DNA of 64,000 nt from Olsenella sp. kh2p3 (GTDB taxonomy: Bacteria > Actinomycetota > Coriobacteriia > Coriobacteriales > Atopobiaceae): positions 434,001 to 498,000 of the forward strand of contig FPKD01000001.1 of NCBI GenBank assembly GCA_900119625.1, written 5' to 3'. Position 1 is the stretch's first letter. Each line of letters starts with the position of its first letter. A program made the position numbers and the translations under genes. The notes under the pieces were generated by a model, which ran no database searches, was not told where the DNA came from, and worked only from the letters and a program-made list of their open reading frames with translations. Below, piece by piece: positions 41,936 to 50,113 of this stretch.

Positions 41936-42185
41936 TGCACAAAAATGGTCTATCGGACGGTATTTTTCTTCCGGCTGCACAAAAGCGTCCTATCGAACGG
42001 TGCCCTCCACGCATCCTCATCAAGAGTTGAATTTCATTTGCATTGTTATACATATTTTTAAAGATATATGCATTTTTATGCAATGTTGATTTGAAGTTTG
42101 ATATCATTGCGCAGAGGGCACCGTTCGATAGAGCGATTTTGTGCATCAGTCTCCAAAATCCCGTTCATTAGAGCGTTTTCATGCA
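41936..42185. repeat. 250-bp palindromic array of four 25-32 bp units with AT-rich core
   Basis: Two units read forward at 41936 and 41976 (TGCACAAAAGCGTCCTATCG in the second) and two read in reverse at 42114-42145 and 42161-42185. The inner pair is 32 bases long with three mismatches. Units are spaced exactly 40 bases on both sides, and both pairs share the same centre at 42060/42061. The core (about 42008-42113) is far richer in A and T than the window and holds a further partial palindrome around TGCATTTTTATGCA. No coding sense is visible in any frame. Confidence 0.85.
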
Positions 42186-42287
42186 GCCAGCAGGGAATCA
42201 CCTGGGCTTGGAGCATCCGCTGCAATGACCCAAGGGTAGTCCGCATACAATCGAGAAGAACCGAACGCCACATCGCGGGGAGGAACC

Positions 42288-42764
42288 TTGAGAAAGCTTC
42301 ACTGCTTTGCACATGCGTTTATCATCGCGCTGCTCACCGCCGTCTTGGGTCTCTCCCTTGCTGCTTGCGGCAGCAGCACCTCTCAACAGGCAGGTTCCCA
42401 AGACCAGCCGCAAGCCACCACAATCTCTCGCGATGGCAGCTATACCAGCAAAGAGGACGTGGCGCTCTACCTGCACACCTATGGAGAGCTTCCATCAAAC
42501 TTCATCTCGAAGACGAAGGCCCGCGAGGCAGGGTGGGACCCACAGGAGGGCAACCTCGACGAGGTCTGCCCCGGAAAGAGCATTGGCGGCAGCGTCTTCT
42601 ACAATGATGACGGCGCGCTGCCGGACGCACCGGGGCGCACCTGGCACGAATGCGACATTAACTACCAGGGCGGGCATCGCGGCCCAGAACGCATTGTGTA
42701 CTCCAACGACGGCCTTGTGTACTACACGCCAGACCACTACAAGACCTTTGAGCAGCTCTACTAG
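42288..42764 (+). CDS. Barnase-family ribonuclease lipoprotein
   Basis: A guanyl-preferring extracellular ribonuclease. The 158-residue protein has a lipoprotein signal ending LSLAAC (Cys about 27), a Ser/Gln linker and a full barnase domain from about residue 47. Barnase landmarks are all present: EDVALYLHTYGELPSNFI, KSIGG, GRTWHECDINY with the catalytic Glu, RGPERIVYS with catalytic Arg and PDHYKTFEQLY with the catalytic His. The start is TTG 42288 after GGGGAGGAACC. Barnase of Bacillus is secreted; here lipid anchoring would keep it at the cell surface. The barstar gene follows after eight bases. Confidence 0.92.
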   Translation: MRKLHCFAHAFIIALLTAVLGLSLAACGSSTSQQAGSQDQPQATTISRDGSYTSKEDVALYLHTYGELPSNFISKTKAREAGWDPQEGNLDEVCPGKSIGGSVFYNDDGALPDAPGRTWHECDINYQGGHRGPERIVYSNDGLVYYTPDHYKTFEQLY

Positions 42765-42772
42765 GAGGAGTC

Positions 42773-43051
42773 GTGGCAACCGTGAAAATCCGTGAGGCGA
42801 GCGACGCCTCTGAGCAGGAGATATTCCAGCAGATTGCAAAGAAGCTCAAGTTTCCCGACTACTTTGGCAACAACTTTGCCGCGCTAGAGGACTGCCTTGG
42901 CGACATGACCGAGAGCACCCGCGTCGACGTCGTTCGCTATCGCGATGACCCCGACCCAAAGCGGCGCGCGTTCTTTGGGACCCTCTGCGCCGTGGTGGCT
43001 CGGGTGGCGCTTGAGAACCCCAATGTCCACCTTACGATGTACGAGAAGTAA
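42773..43051 (+). CDS. Barstar-family ribonuclease inhibitor
   Basis: A 92-residue acidic cytoplasmic protein that would bind and block the preceding barnase-like enzyme. The central FPDYFGNNFAALEDCLGDM matches the barstar helix 1-2 region (YYGxNLDALWDCL in Bacillus), whose Asp and neighbouring residues plug the barnase active site. The start is GTG 42773 after AGGAGGAGTC. It protects the producer if the nuclease misfolds or re-enters the cytoplasm. Its 3' end overlaps the converging small membrane-protein gene by 20 bases. Confidence 0.9.
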   Translation: MATVKIREASDASEQEIFQQIAKKLKFPDYFGNNFAALEDCLGDMTESTRVDVVRYRDDPDPKRRAFFGTLCAVVARVALENPNVHLTMYEK

Positions 43052-43271
43052 TCGCGCGAAGCGCAAGCGGCTGGCCCGCTGCGTTCTGCTTCTTGTAAAG
43101 AGCGAAGGGACGCACGGCAACCGTTCCACACGCTGCGCACGCCGCTCCAAAGACAACGATGCCCAGCGCGTACAGGCCCGTCCCCTCCCCCGGCATCGCA
43201 ACAACCCACGCAGCCAACATGACGGCAAACAGGACGGCAAGAACGGCACTGACCACACGGCGGCTCTTCAT
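43032..43271 (-). CDS. Small two-helix membrane protein
   Basis: A 79-residue protein starting MKSRRVVSAVLAVLFAVML with hydrophobic segments at about 6-27 and 33-52 and a basic C-terminus. GAAGGTTGTC precedes ATG 43271. It converges on the barstar gene and overlaps its last 20 bases. No family is recognised. It could be a spurious call, but the start context and membrane pattern favour a real gene. The stretch 43272-43531 holds only a partial match to the repeat family of 45861. Confidence 0.55.
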   Translation of the reverse strand: MKSRRVVSAVLAVLFAVMLAAWVVAMPGEGTGLYALGIVVFGAACAACGTVAVRPFALYKKQNAAGQPLALRAITSRTS

Positions 43272-43531
43272 GACAACCTTCACCAAAGTCCATCTTTGCC
43301 ATGATGGTTCCCCCTGCTTGTCAGGCAACGGTAAGGCAAGCGTCACAGTTCAAATAAGCCGCAGGATGCAGGCAACCGATGAATGCGGCAACGCCCAACG
43401 TTCGTGCCACCGCTGTTGAGAAGATTTCGGACGAAATCCACGCCTAAACGGCTGCAAAACGTCCTATCTCTTCTCAGCAGCGCAAGAGAGTGGCTGACCA
43501 GGAGCAAAGCAGCCGCAGGTAGCGCCCGCGC

Positions 43532-44527
43532 CTACGCCAAAGGCGGCATAGGCTTCCACGCAGGGTCGTGCAGGGCCTTCTTTGAGTCGCGATACCCCGC
43601 CCAGAGCCTGGCCCAGCTGGGACCAAAATGGCCTCGGTCCACCAGGACCAAGCGCAGGAACTCCTTTGCAAACGAGAGGAACGTGCCAAAGCCGTACCCC
43701 ACGGGGTTGTAGTCTCCGTGCAGCATGAAGTAGCGCGCCATGTACCCGCGGTTTCGCATAATGTAGTAGCGGGTCATGTCTGAGGTCGATGAAATCTGCC
43801 TCACGCCAGACGCGCCAACCTCCTGATGGCGTACCTCTCGCGTACGCCGCAGCACGTAATCGGGCACCAGCACGGGCTGGCACACCTTGCTTGCCAGGTA
43901 GCCGTAGATGGCGTCGTCGTAGTAGATGAAGAAGCGGTAGTCAGGCAGGCCGATCTTCTCCACAACGCCGCGCCGGAAGAGCCCGCCCTCAAAGCACATG
44001 ACGTTCACGTCCAGGTGGTCGGCACCATTAAAGCCCGCGCGCGAGAGCGGGTTGTAGATGCACAGCGACGTCATGAAGTGGTGCTGCCAGAAGAAGGGAG
44101 TGCCGTCGTAGTCGTAGCGCTGGCCCTGCACCACGTCATAGCGGGCCGACCATGGCTCCAGGCGCTCCAGGGCCTCGGGGAGAACGGCCACATCATCATC
44201 CATGACCCAAAACCACTCCGCACCAAGCTGAAAGGCACGCTTCACGCCCTCTGAGAAGCCACCAGAACCGCCAGTGTTGGTCTCCTGCGGGTCATAGACC
44301 ACACGCTCCACGCCGCCTGCGGAATCCGGCTCTGAGACCGTCTGGCCCCACTGCGCCGCAAGGCGCGCGGAGAAATCCGTCACCATCTGCGCCGTCTGGG
44401 GGGAGTTCTCGTTGTCCACCACCACAATGCGCCACGGTGCCACCGTAAGGGCCGCGATTGAGTCGAAGAGCGAGCCCAGCAGCTCCTGACGCTTGAAGGT
44501 GACTATCACAATAGCGAGACGATCCAT
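43532..44527 (-). CDS. Family 2 glycosyltransferase, GlfT1-like
   Basis: A 331-residue GT-A glycosyltransferase. The fold opens with AIVIVTFKRQELL; then come VVVDNENSP, NTGGSGGFSEGVKRAFQLG and the metal-binding WFWVMDDDV. The NxGGSGGF and DDDV pattern is that of galactofuranosyl/rhamnosyl transferases such as GlfT1. The donor could be UDP-galactofuranose, but no UDP-galactopyranose mutase gene is in the window. No membrane helix is seen. It is divergent from another glycosyltransferase gene, with a 141-bp shared upstream region. Confidence 0.85.
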   Translation of the reverse strand: MDRLAIVIVTFKRQELLGSLFDSIAALTVAPWRIVVVDNENSPQTAQMVTDFSARLAAQWGQTVSEPDSAGGVERVVYDPQETNTGGSGGFSEGVKRAFQLGAEWFWVMDDDVAVLPEALERLEPWSARYDVVQGQRYDYDGTPFFWQHHFMTSLCIYNPLSRAGFNGADHLDVNVMCFEGGLFRRGVVEKIGLPDYRFFIYYDDAIYGYLASKVCQPVLVPDYVLRRTREVRHQEVGASGVRQISSTSDMTRYYIMRNRGYMARYFMLHGDYNPVGYGFGTFLSFAKEFLRLVLVDRGHFGPSWARLWAGYRDSKKALHDPAWKPMPPLA

Positions 44528-44668
44528 GTCCCATCCAAGGTTGCGGTGGCCGGTACAAGGCGTGCGGTGCGTCCGGGCGAGCGAGCAATGCGTCAGCCCA
44601 GCGCCGAGTCACTGTATTATAGGGTACGGCCGCGGACCCACCGTGGCGGTCGGCGGCAGGGAGGTCAC

Positions 44669-45823
44669 GTGGAAGCCACGAATGCAACAGGCAAGGCACC
44701 CGGAAGCAGCAGGCGATTCTCGCACAAGGTTTCAGTGGTGGTCCCCACCTACAACGTGGAGCGCTACCTCGACCAGTGCCTTACCAGCATCCAGATGCAG
44801 CCGTTCGCAAACATCGAGGTCATCTGCGTGAACGACGGCTCGACAGACGGCTCGCTGGACATCATGCGCGAGCATGCCGCGCGTGATCCCCGCGTACGCG
44901 TTATCGACAAGCCTAACGCCGGATACGGGGCCGCATGCAATACCGGCATCGATGCCGCCACCGGGGACTACGTGGCCATCGTCGAGCCGGACGACTACCT
45001 CACAGGCAACATGTTTGGCGACCTTCTCGCCTTTGCGGACTCGCTCGACGGCGGCCCGGTGGACATCGTGAGGTCCTCCTACTGGCGCATCTTCAACGCC
45101 AGCACACCCAACGAGCTGCGCACGGTTTGCCTGTACCAGGATCGCGTGAACCCGCCGAGCCAGCCCTTCGCCATCGGCGACGGCATCGCCCTTCTAGAGC
45201 ACCATCCGGCAATCTGGACGGCCCTCTATCGCAAGGCATTCTTGGACGAGAAGCACATCCGCTTCCGCGAGTACCCGGGCGCCGCCTGGGCCGACAACCC
45301 CTTCCTGGTTGAGACCCTCTGTCAGACGGACCGCATTGCCTACGTGAACCGCCCTTACTACAACTACCGCGAGGACACGGAGGAGAAGCTCGTCGCCTCC
45401 ACGCGCCGCGATCCCCTGCTGCCAATAAAGCGCTGGAACGACATGCAGGACATCGTTGAGCGCTTGGGCGTCACCGACAGGCGCGTGCTCTCGGCGCAGA
45501 CCAAGCGCGCCATCAACTATTGCGGCCTCACCATTGACGCGGTTGGCCTTGACCACCCTGGCGTTCGCGAGGCTGTCACAGCCGTTTACCAGCGGCTCGA
45601 CTACGACTTGGTGATGGAGCAGCCGCTGGTGACGCCAGCCGCCAAGCGGCTCTACTGCGAGCTCACGGGCAGGCCAGACCCAAAGATTGGCCACCTCTCA
45701 ATGCTGCCTGCTGCCGCTGGCGAGGTGTGGTACCGCCTGCGGCACACAAGCCCCAGCTACACGTGGTTCTCAATCACAAGCTTCCTGCGGCACCGCAGGG
45801 GTCGCGCCGGAGCGGGCGCGTAG
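44669..45823 (+). CDS. Family 2 glycosyltransferase
   Basis: A 384-residue GT-A enzyme with KVSVVVPTYNVERYLDQCL, VICVNDGSTDGSLDIM, DKPNAGYGAACNTGID and VAIVEPDDYL with the metal-binding Asp pair. It resembles enzymes of capsule, teichoic acid or exopolysaccharide synthesis with a C-terminal region of about 170 residues. GTG 44669 is chosen because GGGAGGTCAC precedes it; the upstream frame (to 44546) has no such mark. Acceptor and sugar are unknown. It ends at a convergent junction carrying an inverted-repeat element. Confidence 0.85.
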   Translation: MEATNATGKAPGSSRRFSHKVSVVVPTYNVERYLDQCLTSIQMQPFANIEVICVNDGSTDGSLDIMREHAARDPRVRVIDKPNAGYGAACNTGIDAATGDYVAIVEPDDYLTGNMFGDLLAFADSLDGGPVDIVRSSYWRIFNASTPNELRTVCLYQDRVNPPSQPFAIGDGIALLEHHPAIWTALYRKAFLDEKHIRFREYPGAAWADNPFLVETLCQTDRIAYVNRPYYNYREDTEEKLVASTRRDPLLPIKRWNDMQDIVERLGVTDRRVLSAQTKRAINYCGLTIDAVGLDHPGVREAVTAVYQRLDYDLVMEQPLVTPAAKRLYCELTGRPDPKIGHLSMLPAAAGEVWYRLRHTSPSYTWFSITSFLRHRRGRAGAGA

Positions 45824-45860
45824 CGAGGGGGGCGCATGCGGGCGGCTATGGCCGCAAAAC

Positions 45861-45967
45861 GTGAAACCTGCGGCTTAATAGAACCCTGCAGAACAGCCAC
45901 AAGCTATCTACCAGCGGTTCTTCTCAACAGCGCACAGGGCTAACTGCTATTAAGCCGCACCTTTCAT
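45861..45967. repeat. Inverted-repeat element, GAAACCTGCGG family, copy 2
   Basis: Left end GTGAAACCTGCGGCTTAATA (45861-45880), right end the imperfect complement at 45947-45967. The ends match those of 41615-41719, while the interiors differ apart from a shared TTCTC motif. It lies between two convergent glycosyltransferase genes. Confidence 0.7.
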
Positions 45968-45993
45968 GATTGCATCCGCTGCCGCGGCTACCC

Positions 45994-47076
45994 CTACAGC
46001 GACGTGCAGAACGGACCCAAGCCCCTCTCGCCACCACGCTTCATAAAAGAGGCGAGAAAGCCTTCGGTATACGCAAGGCCGGCGTTGCCGGAGCGAATGG
46101 GCCCCTGCATGGCCTTTGCGCCCATGCCGCGGGGACGCGCCACGTCGGCAGCAAGGCGCGCGCGGTCTGAGGAGACCATCTCCCCAACAAGGCGACGACG
46201 CTCCGCCGCCGAGAGGCCGGAGCGGTCCGAGAAGACCCCTGCCACGCAGTCGACGAGGCACTCGAAGTAGCGATTCTGGATGAGCCCCATGCTCGTAGGA
46301 TCCCCGTCGAGGCCCCAGTGGTGGTAGACGCCCACAAGGGTGCCATACTGCCGCTCGAGCGCCCGGTAGTCGCGCACGGAGAAGCCGGGCAGGCGCTGCG
46401 GAGAGCGGCTCTCAACGTGGTAGTGCGCGTGTCCGGTAAGTCCAACCCGCTCGACGTCACGCACGTAGCCAGCCATAAACGAAAGGGCGTCCGTGCAATC
46501 GCCGTCCCCGTCGGCAAACGAGAGACCCAGTCCCTCCACGCGAGAGCGCAGGAAGAGCTTTGCACAGGGTGACGAGAGAAGATTGCCCTCGAAGAGCTGC
46601 CATGCGCCAGCACGGAAGTCGTGCTGGGTGGGAAAGACGTAGGCGGGCTGGTTTGCTTCAATGGACTCCTGCCGGCGTCCATCCCCCACGACGGTTGCCG
46701 AGAAGCCCGCTATGGCAAGCTCAAGCGAAGACTCCTCCGCCGCACCCACCAGGTCTGCCAGCATGTCTGGGTTCGCCCAGCCGCTCGCATCAAAGAACAC
46801 CAGGTAGTGACCACGCGCACGGGACATCCCCAGATCGAGCGCAGCCGCCAACCCACAGCCATCGGCCTGCACCAGCGAGATGGTGAGGTCTCGCTGCGCC
46901 ATGTTGTCGACGATGCCCGGCGTTCCGTCCGTCGAGCCGTCGTCTACCACGATGGTCTCGTGGCTTCTCAGCGTCTGATTCTGGATGCTCTCTAGAGCTC
47001 GTCGTATCGTGGCAGCATCACCGCGCGTGGCAATGACAATCGAGACAACGGGCTCCTTATGCATGGTGCTCGGCAT
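45994..47076 (-). CDS. Family 2 glycosyltransferase
   Basis: A 360-residue GT-A enzyme: VVSIVIATRGDAATIRRALE, TIVVDDGSTDGTPGIV and LVFFDASGWANPDML, where the usual second metal-binding Asp is Ser (DAS instead of DAD). YFECLVDCV and later segments are unassigned. The start may be ATG 47076 or 47064; neither has a strong ribosome binding site. The odd metal motif could mean altered cofactor use. Neighbouring glycosyltransferases suggest a small surface-glycan locus. Confidence 0.8.
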   Translation of the reverse strand: MPSTMHKEPVVSIVIATRGDAATIRRALESIQNQTLRSHETIVVDDGSTDGTPGIVDNMAQRDLTISLVQADGCGLAAALDLGMSRARGHYLVFFDASGWANPDMLADLVGAAEESSLELAIAGFSATVVGDGRRQESIEANQPAYVFPTQHDFRAGAWQLFEGNLLSSPCAKLFLRSRVEGLGLSFADGDGDCTDALSFMAGYVRDVERVGLTGHAHYHVESRSPQRLPGFSVRDYRALERQYGTLVGVYHHWGLDGDPTSMGLIQNRYFECLVDCVAGVFSDRSGLSAAERRRLVGEMVSSDRARLAADVARPRGMGAKAMQGPIRSGNAGLAYTEGFLASFMKRGGERGLGPFCTSL

Positions 47077-47290
47077 ATCCTGGCGCGACTCTCCTCCCCG
47101 AAGACCGTCCCAGAGGACTGCGTTGCAGCCCCACCAAATGTTGAGGAAAGGGTATCAGCCGTTCGTGGAGCCTGCGTGTCAATCGCGGGCAACTACCATT
47201 ACTACAGATAAAGCCCAGGAGAGAGACACAGCGCTAAAGATGTAGTGCCGTTCGCCGCTCGCACAGGGACGTTCGCCGCCAGCGCGGACG

Positions 47291-48082
47291 CTATCCCTCG
47301 TTGCTGACAAGCGTGCCCACAGCAAGGCCGAGCGACGCCTGGTCAATCACGCGGTAGCCCGTCGAGACGGCATTTCCGCTCTCGTCGGTTGTGGTCTCGT
47401 CCACCATGGGCGCATCAACCTTCGAGAGGCCATCCGTCCCGGCCGATTGCACCTTCTCAGCCAGGTCGAGAATCTCCTGCGACGACATGTCGGTGCGTAT
47501 GGACGAGAGGAACTCGGTCGCACGGCTTATGAGCGAGTTCACGCCCACACCGGCGAGCGAGCGCACCTCGTCCCACACGGCACTCGTCGAGACAATGACA
47601 TGCGTGACGGGCAGGTTGGCCGCCGTGGAAAGCGGAGAGACGCAGGCCGCGGCGCCAGTGCTGTTGAAGAGCTCGGCCAAGGTAGTGTCCTGTCCGTCGT
47701 AAGAGACCTTGGTGTCGGTGGGAATGGAGACGAGCTTGCCCGTGGCTGCGGTCTCGTCGTAAACCAGGAGCTCCGCCGAGGAGAGGTTGGCCCCGCCCGT
47801 CTCGGACGCATCGAGGTTGTCCGTAGTGAGCAGCAGGATGCCCATGAAGGTGTCGCTCGATACGGTATAGCCAAGGTCCGACACGGATGGCGTCTTGCTC
47901 ACCGAGGAGCTGAGGCTGCTGTCGCCCAGGTGAGACTGTACCTGCGCGCGCTTCCATGCGGTGGAGACAACAATCCCACAGGCGACAAATACCACAACAA
48001 GCACGATGCCGGCTATAAGGTTGCGGTGAGGGTTGTCGCGAGGGACGTCGGTCCGTTCAAATCGCTCTCGCTGTTTAGCCAT
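47291..48082 (-). CDS. Membrane-anchored LytR-CpsA-Psr-like protein (divergent)
   Basis: A 263-residue protein with a basic N-terminus, a membrane helix at about 22-44 and an outer domain. Segments such as TFMGILLLTTDN, SAELLVYDETAATGKLVSIP and TDTKVSYDG follow the order of LCP domains, which attach glycopolymers to peptidoglycan (compare ...LLLxxD...ADTIMLVxxD...KxxxxxSIPRDT). The usual Arg of SIPRDT is Thr (SIPTDT), and other Arg/Asp phosphate ligands are not evident, so it may be a non-catalytic relative. It ends 46 bases from the next gene upstream and stands beside glycosyltransferases, which fits envelope work. Confidence 0.5.
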   Translation of the reverse strand: MAKQRERFERTDVPRDNPHRNLIAGIVLVVVFVACGIVVSTAWKRAQVQSHLGDSSLSSSVSKTPSVSDLGYTVSSDTFMGILLLTTDNLDASETGGANLSSAELLVYDETAATGKLVSIPTDTKVSYDGQDTTLAELFNSTGAAACVSPLSTAANLPVTHVIVSTSAVWDEVRSLAGVGVNSLISRATEFLSSIRTDMSSQEILDLAEKVQSAGTDGLSKVDAPMVDETTTDESGNAVSTGYRVIDQASLGLAVGTLVSNEG

Positions 48083-48127
48083 GGAACCCTCCCGTCATCC
48101 ACTGCCTGGAGCCGGGTATCCCGGCAT

Positions 48128-49072
48128 CTAGAAGAGGATACCTGAAGCGGAGACGATAAGTCCCACGACGACCCCAACCACGTAGACGAAAGCCGTGATG
48201 GCAATGTTCTGGCGCACGTTGTTGTTGGTACGGAAGAGCACGAGAAGCCCAACGCCGCCAGAGGCGAGAAGGCCCGCCACCATGGACCCTGCACCAAGTA
48301 CCCCATCGAGGTAGAGCTCGGTGATGGCAACGGAGGCGCCGCAGTTGGGGATGAGCCCCACGAGCGCTGCCAGGAAGGTTGCCCGCACGGGGTGGCTTCC
48401 AAGGAGCAGCGCCAGCTCGTCTCCGCCCATGACCTCGATGAGCAGACCAAAGAGGAACGTGACAAGAAGGATGAACCCCGTCACCTGCACGGTATGCACG
48501 GCGGCAGAGCGCACGATGGCCCAGTGGCCGTACCCGTGGTGGTGGGCGTGAGTTGCATCACCGGAGGCCTGCTCGGAGGGCGCGTCCTCCTCTCCCTCCT
48601 CGTCCTCGCAGTGGCAGTGCGCACGCTCGCAGAGGTCGTGGATGTGGGGCTTGGGGTTGCCCACGTGGCGCACGGCATGCAGCATGGCATCCAGGAGCAG
48701 GCCCACGATAATACCCACGACAACCTTGAGCAGCATAATCGAGAGCAGGCGCCCAACGGGCTCCTGGTGGGCGAGAAACACCGGCACCATCTCGTCTGAG
48801 GTCGAGAGGATCACGGCCACCAACGTGCCAACCGTGACCACTCCGCCCGAGAAGAGCGTAGCTGCCATTGCGGAAAAGCCGCACTGAGGAATGGCGCCGA
48901 GAAGCGCGCCCACAACAGGGCCCGCATGCCCTGCGCGCGCAACAAACCCCTGCATGCGACCCTCGGTTGAATGCTCGAGCGCCTCCATGGCAAGGTAGGT
49001 CACAAACAGGAAGGGCACGAGCTCAAACGTATCAAGCACCGAGTCGGCAATTACGTCGACAAGCATGTCCAA
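48128..49072 (-). CDS. Putative heavy-metal/manganese exporter (ArsP_2-like)
   Basis: A 314-residue polytopic membrane protein made of two related halves, each with a conserved Cys: GALLGAIPQCGFSAMAATLF near residue 60 and GLIPNCGASVAITELYLDG near 245. This repeat pattern is that of the putative 10-TM heavy-metal exporter family, members of which are linked to manganese. The central loop (about 140-185) is rich in Cys, His, Asp and Glu (HDLCERAHCHCEDEEGEED, HAHHHGYGH), likely for metal binding. TTG 49072 has ideal spacing from GGAGG; ATG 49066 is the alternative. Confidence 0.75.
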   Translation of the reverse strand: MDMLVDVIADSVLDTFELVPFLFVTYLAMEALEHSTEGRMQGFVARAGHAGPVVGALLGAIPQCGFSAMAATLFSGGVVTVGTLVAVILSTSDEMVPVFLAHQEPVGRLLSIMLLKVVVGIIVGLLLDAMLHAVRHVGNPKPHIHDLCERAHCHCEDEEGEEDAPSEQASGDATHAHHHGYGHWAIVRSAAVHTVQVTGFILLVTFLFGLLIEVMGGDELALLLGSHPVRATFLAALVGLIPNCGASVAITELYLDGVLGAGSMVAGLLASGGVGLLVLFRTNNNVRQNIAITAFVYVVGVVVGLIVSASGILF

Positions 49073-49102
49073 AGCATATCCTCCAACACAACAGGCACTG
49101 GG

Positions 49103-49975
49103 TTAGGCCCAGGGCGCGAGAAGTCCGTCGGAGTATTCTACCCCGACAAACGTGAGGCCCTGCGCCGGAGCGCATGGCCCCGCAGCAGCTCTATCTTGTG
49201 CTGCAAGGACCTTCTCCACCCAAGAGGGGGCCCTGTGTCCTCTGCCCACCTCAACAAGGGTGCCAGCGATGGTGCGAACCATGTTGTGGAGGAATGCGTT
49301 GCCCGTAACGTCTATCGCCACGAGGGGCTCCCCGGCCTCCACCACGCGCGATACCTTCACGCGCTCGAGATAGCGGCTCGTGGGCTTGCCCTCTGCCGAG
49401 GTCGCCTTGCAGAAGCTCTTGAAGTCGTGCTCCCCAACCAGGCAGGTGGCTCCGGCCTGCATATCATCCACGTCCAGGTCTCCGCGGTACCACCATGCGT
49501 GATCCCAGGCGAGCACAGGCCGCGCATCGCCGGTAGCAATGCGGTAGCGATATGAGCGCGAGGTAGCGTCAAAGCGCGCCGAGAAGAGCGCATCACCGCG
49601 ATAGAGCCCCCGGATGGAGATGTCGTCCGGGGTAAGCGCCACAAGCGAGCGCGAGAGCGTTCGGCCAGCAAGGTTCAGCTCCCCCTCGCTCACGGGAATG
49701 CTCACGTACTGCGAGAGTGCATGAACGCCGGAGTCTGTCCGTCCAGCACAAACAAGCTCCACATCGCGACGTAGGACTGTCGAGAGCGCGCGCCGCAGCT
49801 CGCCGGCAACCGTTCGCATGGCGGGCTGCTCGGCAAAGCCAGCAAAGTCCGCCCCGCGGTATCCCACACAGAGCACAAGCGTACCCGAAGCAGGAACTCC
49901 CTCAACCAAGGGCACATCTCGCTCGGTGCGGCTTGGACGGTGGATGGGCATGGGACCGTTTGGAGCTTCTGGCAT
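49103..49975 (-). CDS. truA: tRNA pseudouridine synthase A
   Basis: Converts uridines 38-40 of the tRNA anticodon arm to pseudouridine. The 290-residue protein contains LVLCVGYRGADFAGFAEQP, the active-site CAGRTDSGVHA with catalytic Asp, SYRYRI, HDFKSFCKA and FLHNMVRTIAGTLVEVG. Starts at 49975 and 50014 are both possible; 49975 leaves a short leader before the conserved core. It follows rplQ on the same strand beyond a strong terminator, the usual actinobacterial order. Confidence 0.93.
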   Translation of the reverse strand: MPEAPNGPMPIHRPSRTERDVPLVEGVPASGTLVLCVGYRGADFAGFAEQPAMRTVAGELRRALSTVLRRDVELVCAGRTDSGVHALSQYVSIPVSEGELNLAGRTLSRSLVALTPDDISIRGLYRGDALFSARFDATSRSYRYRIATGDARPVLAWDHAWWYRGDLDVDDMQAGATCLVGEHDFKSFCKATSAEGKPTSRYLERVKVSRVVEAGEPLVAIDVTGNAFLHNMVRTIAGTLVEVGRGHRAPSWVEKVLAAQDRAAAGPCAPAQGLTFVGVEYSDGLLAPWA

Positions 49976-50050
49976 GTGGTGTGAGCTTTCTTTTGACAAA
50001 AGTTTACGACGCATGGAGCTTACCACGAGGGCCGAGGACCCTACGCACAA

Positions 50051-50080
50051 GAAAGGGCCCCAGCCGTTTGGCTGGGGCCC
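50051..50080 (-). terminator. Intrinsic terminator after rplQ
   Basis: On the minus strand arms GGGCCCCAGCC and GGCTGGGGCCC around a four-base loop are followed by TTTCTTG. It ends the alpha-operon transcript before truA. Confidence 0.85.
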
Positions 50081-50113
50081 CAGTGAGTGCTTGGACCTTC
50101 TGGAGGGGATGAC

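Noticed and set aside
41763..42146. Possible 127-codon minus-strand gene in the repeat array
   Set aside because: Its codons come largely from the palindromic units and AT-rich core; no start context and no family resemblance.
41936..42185. CRISPR array
   Set aside because: Only four units, two in each orientation, with symmetric spacing and no unique spacers; no cas genes in the window.
43383..43712. Plus-strand frame overlapping the end of the GlfT1-like gene
   Set aside because: Overlaps the conserved glycosyltransferase C-terminus antisense, with no ribosome binding site and Arg/Ser-rich composition.
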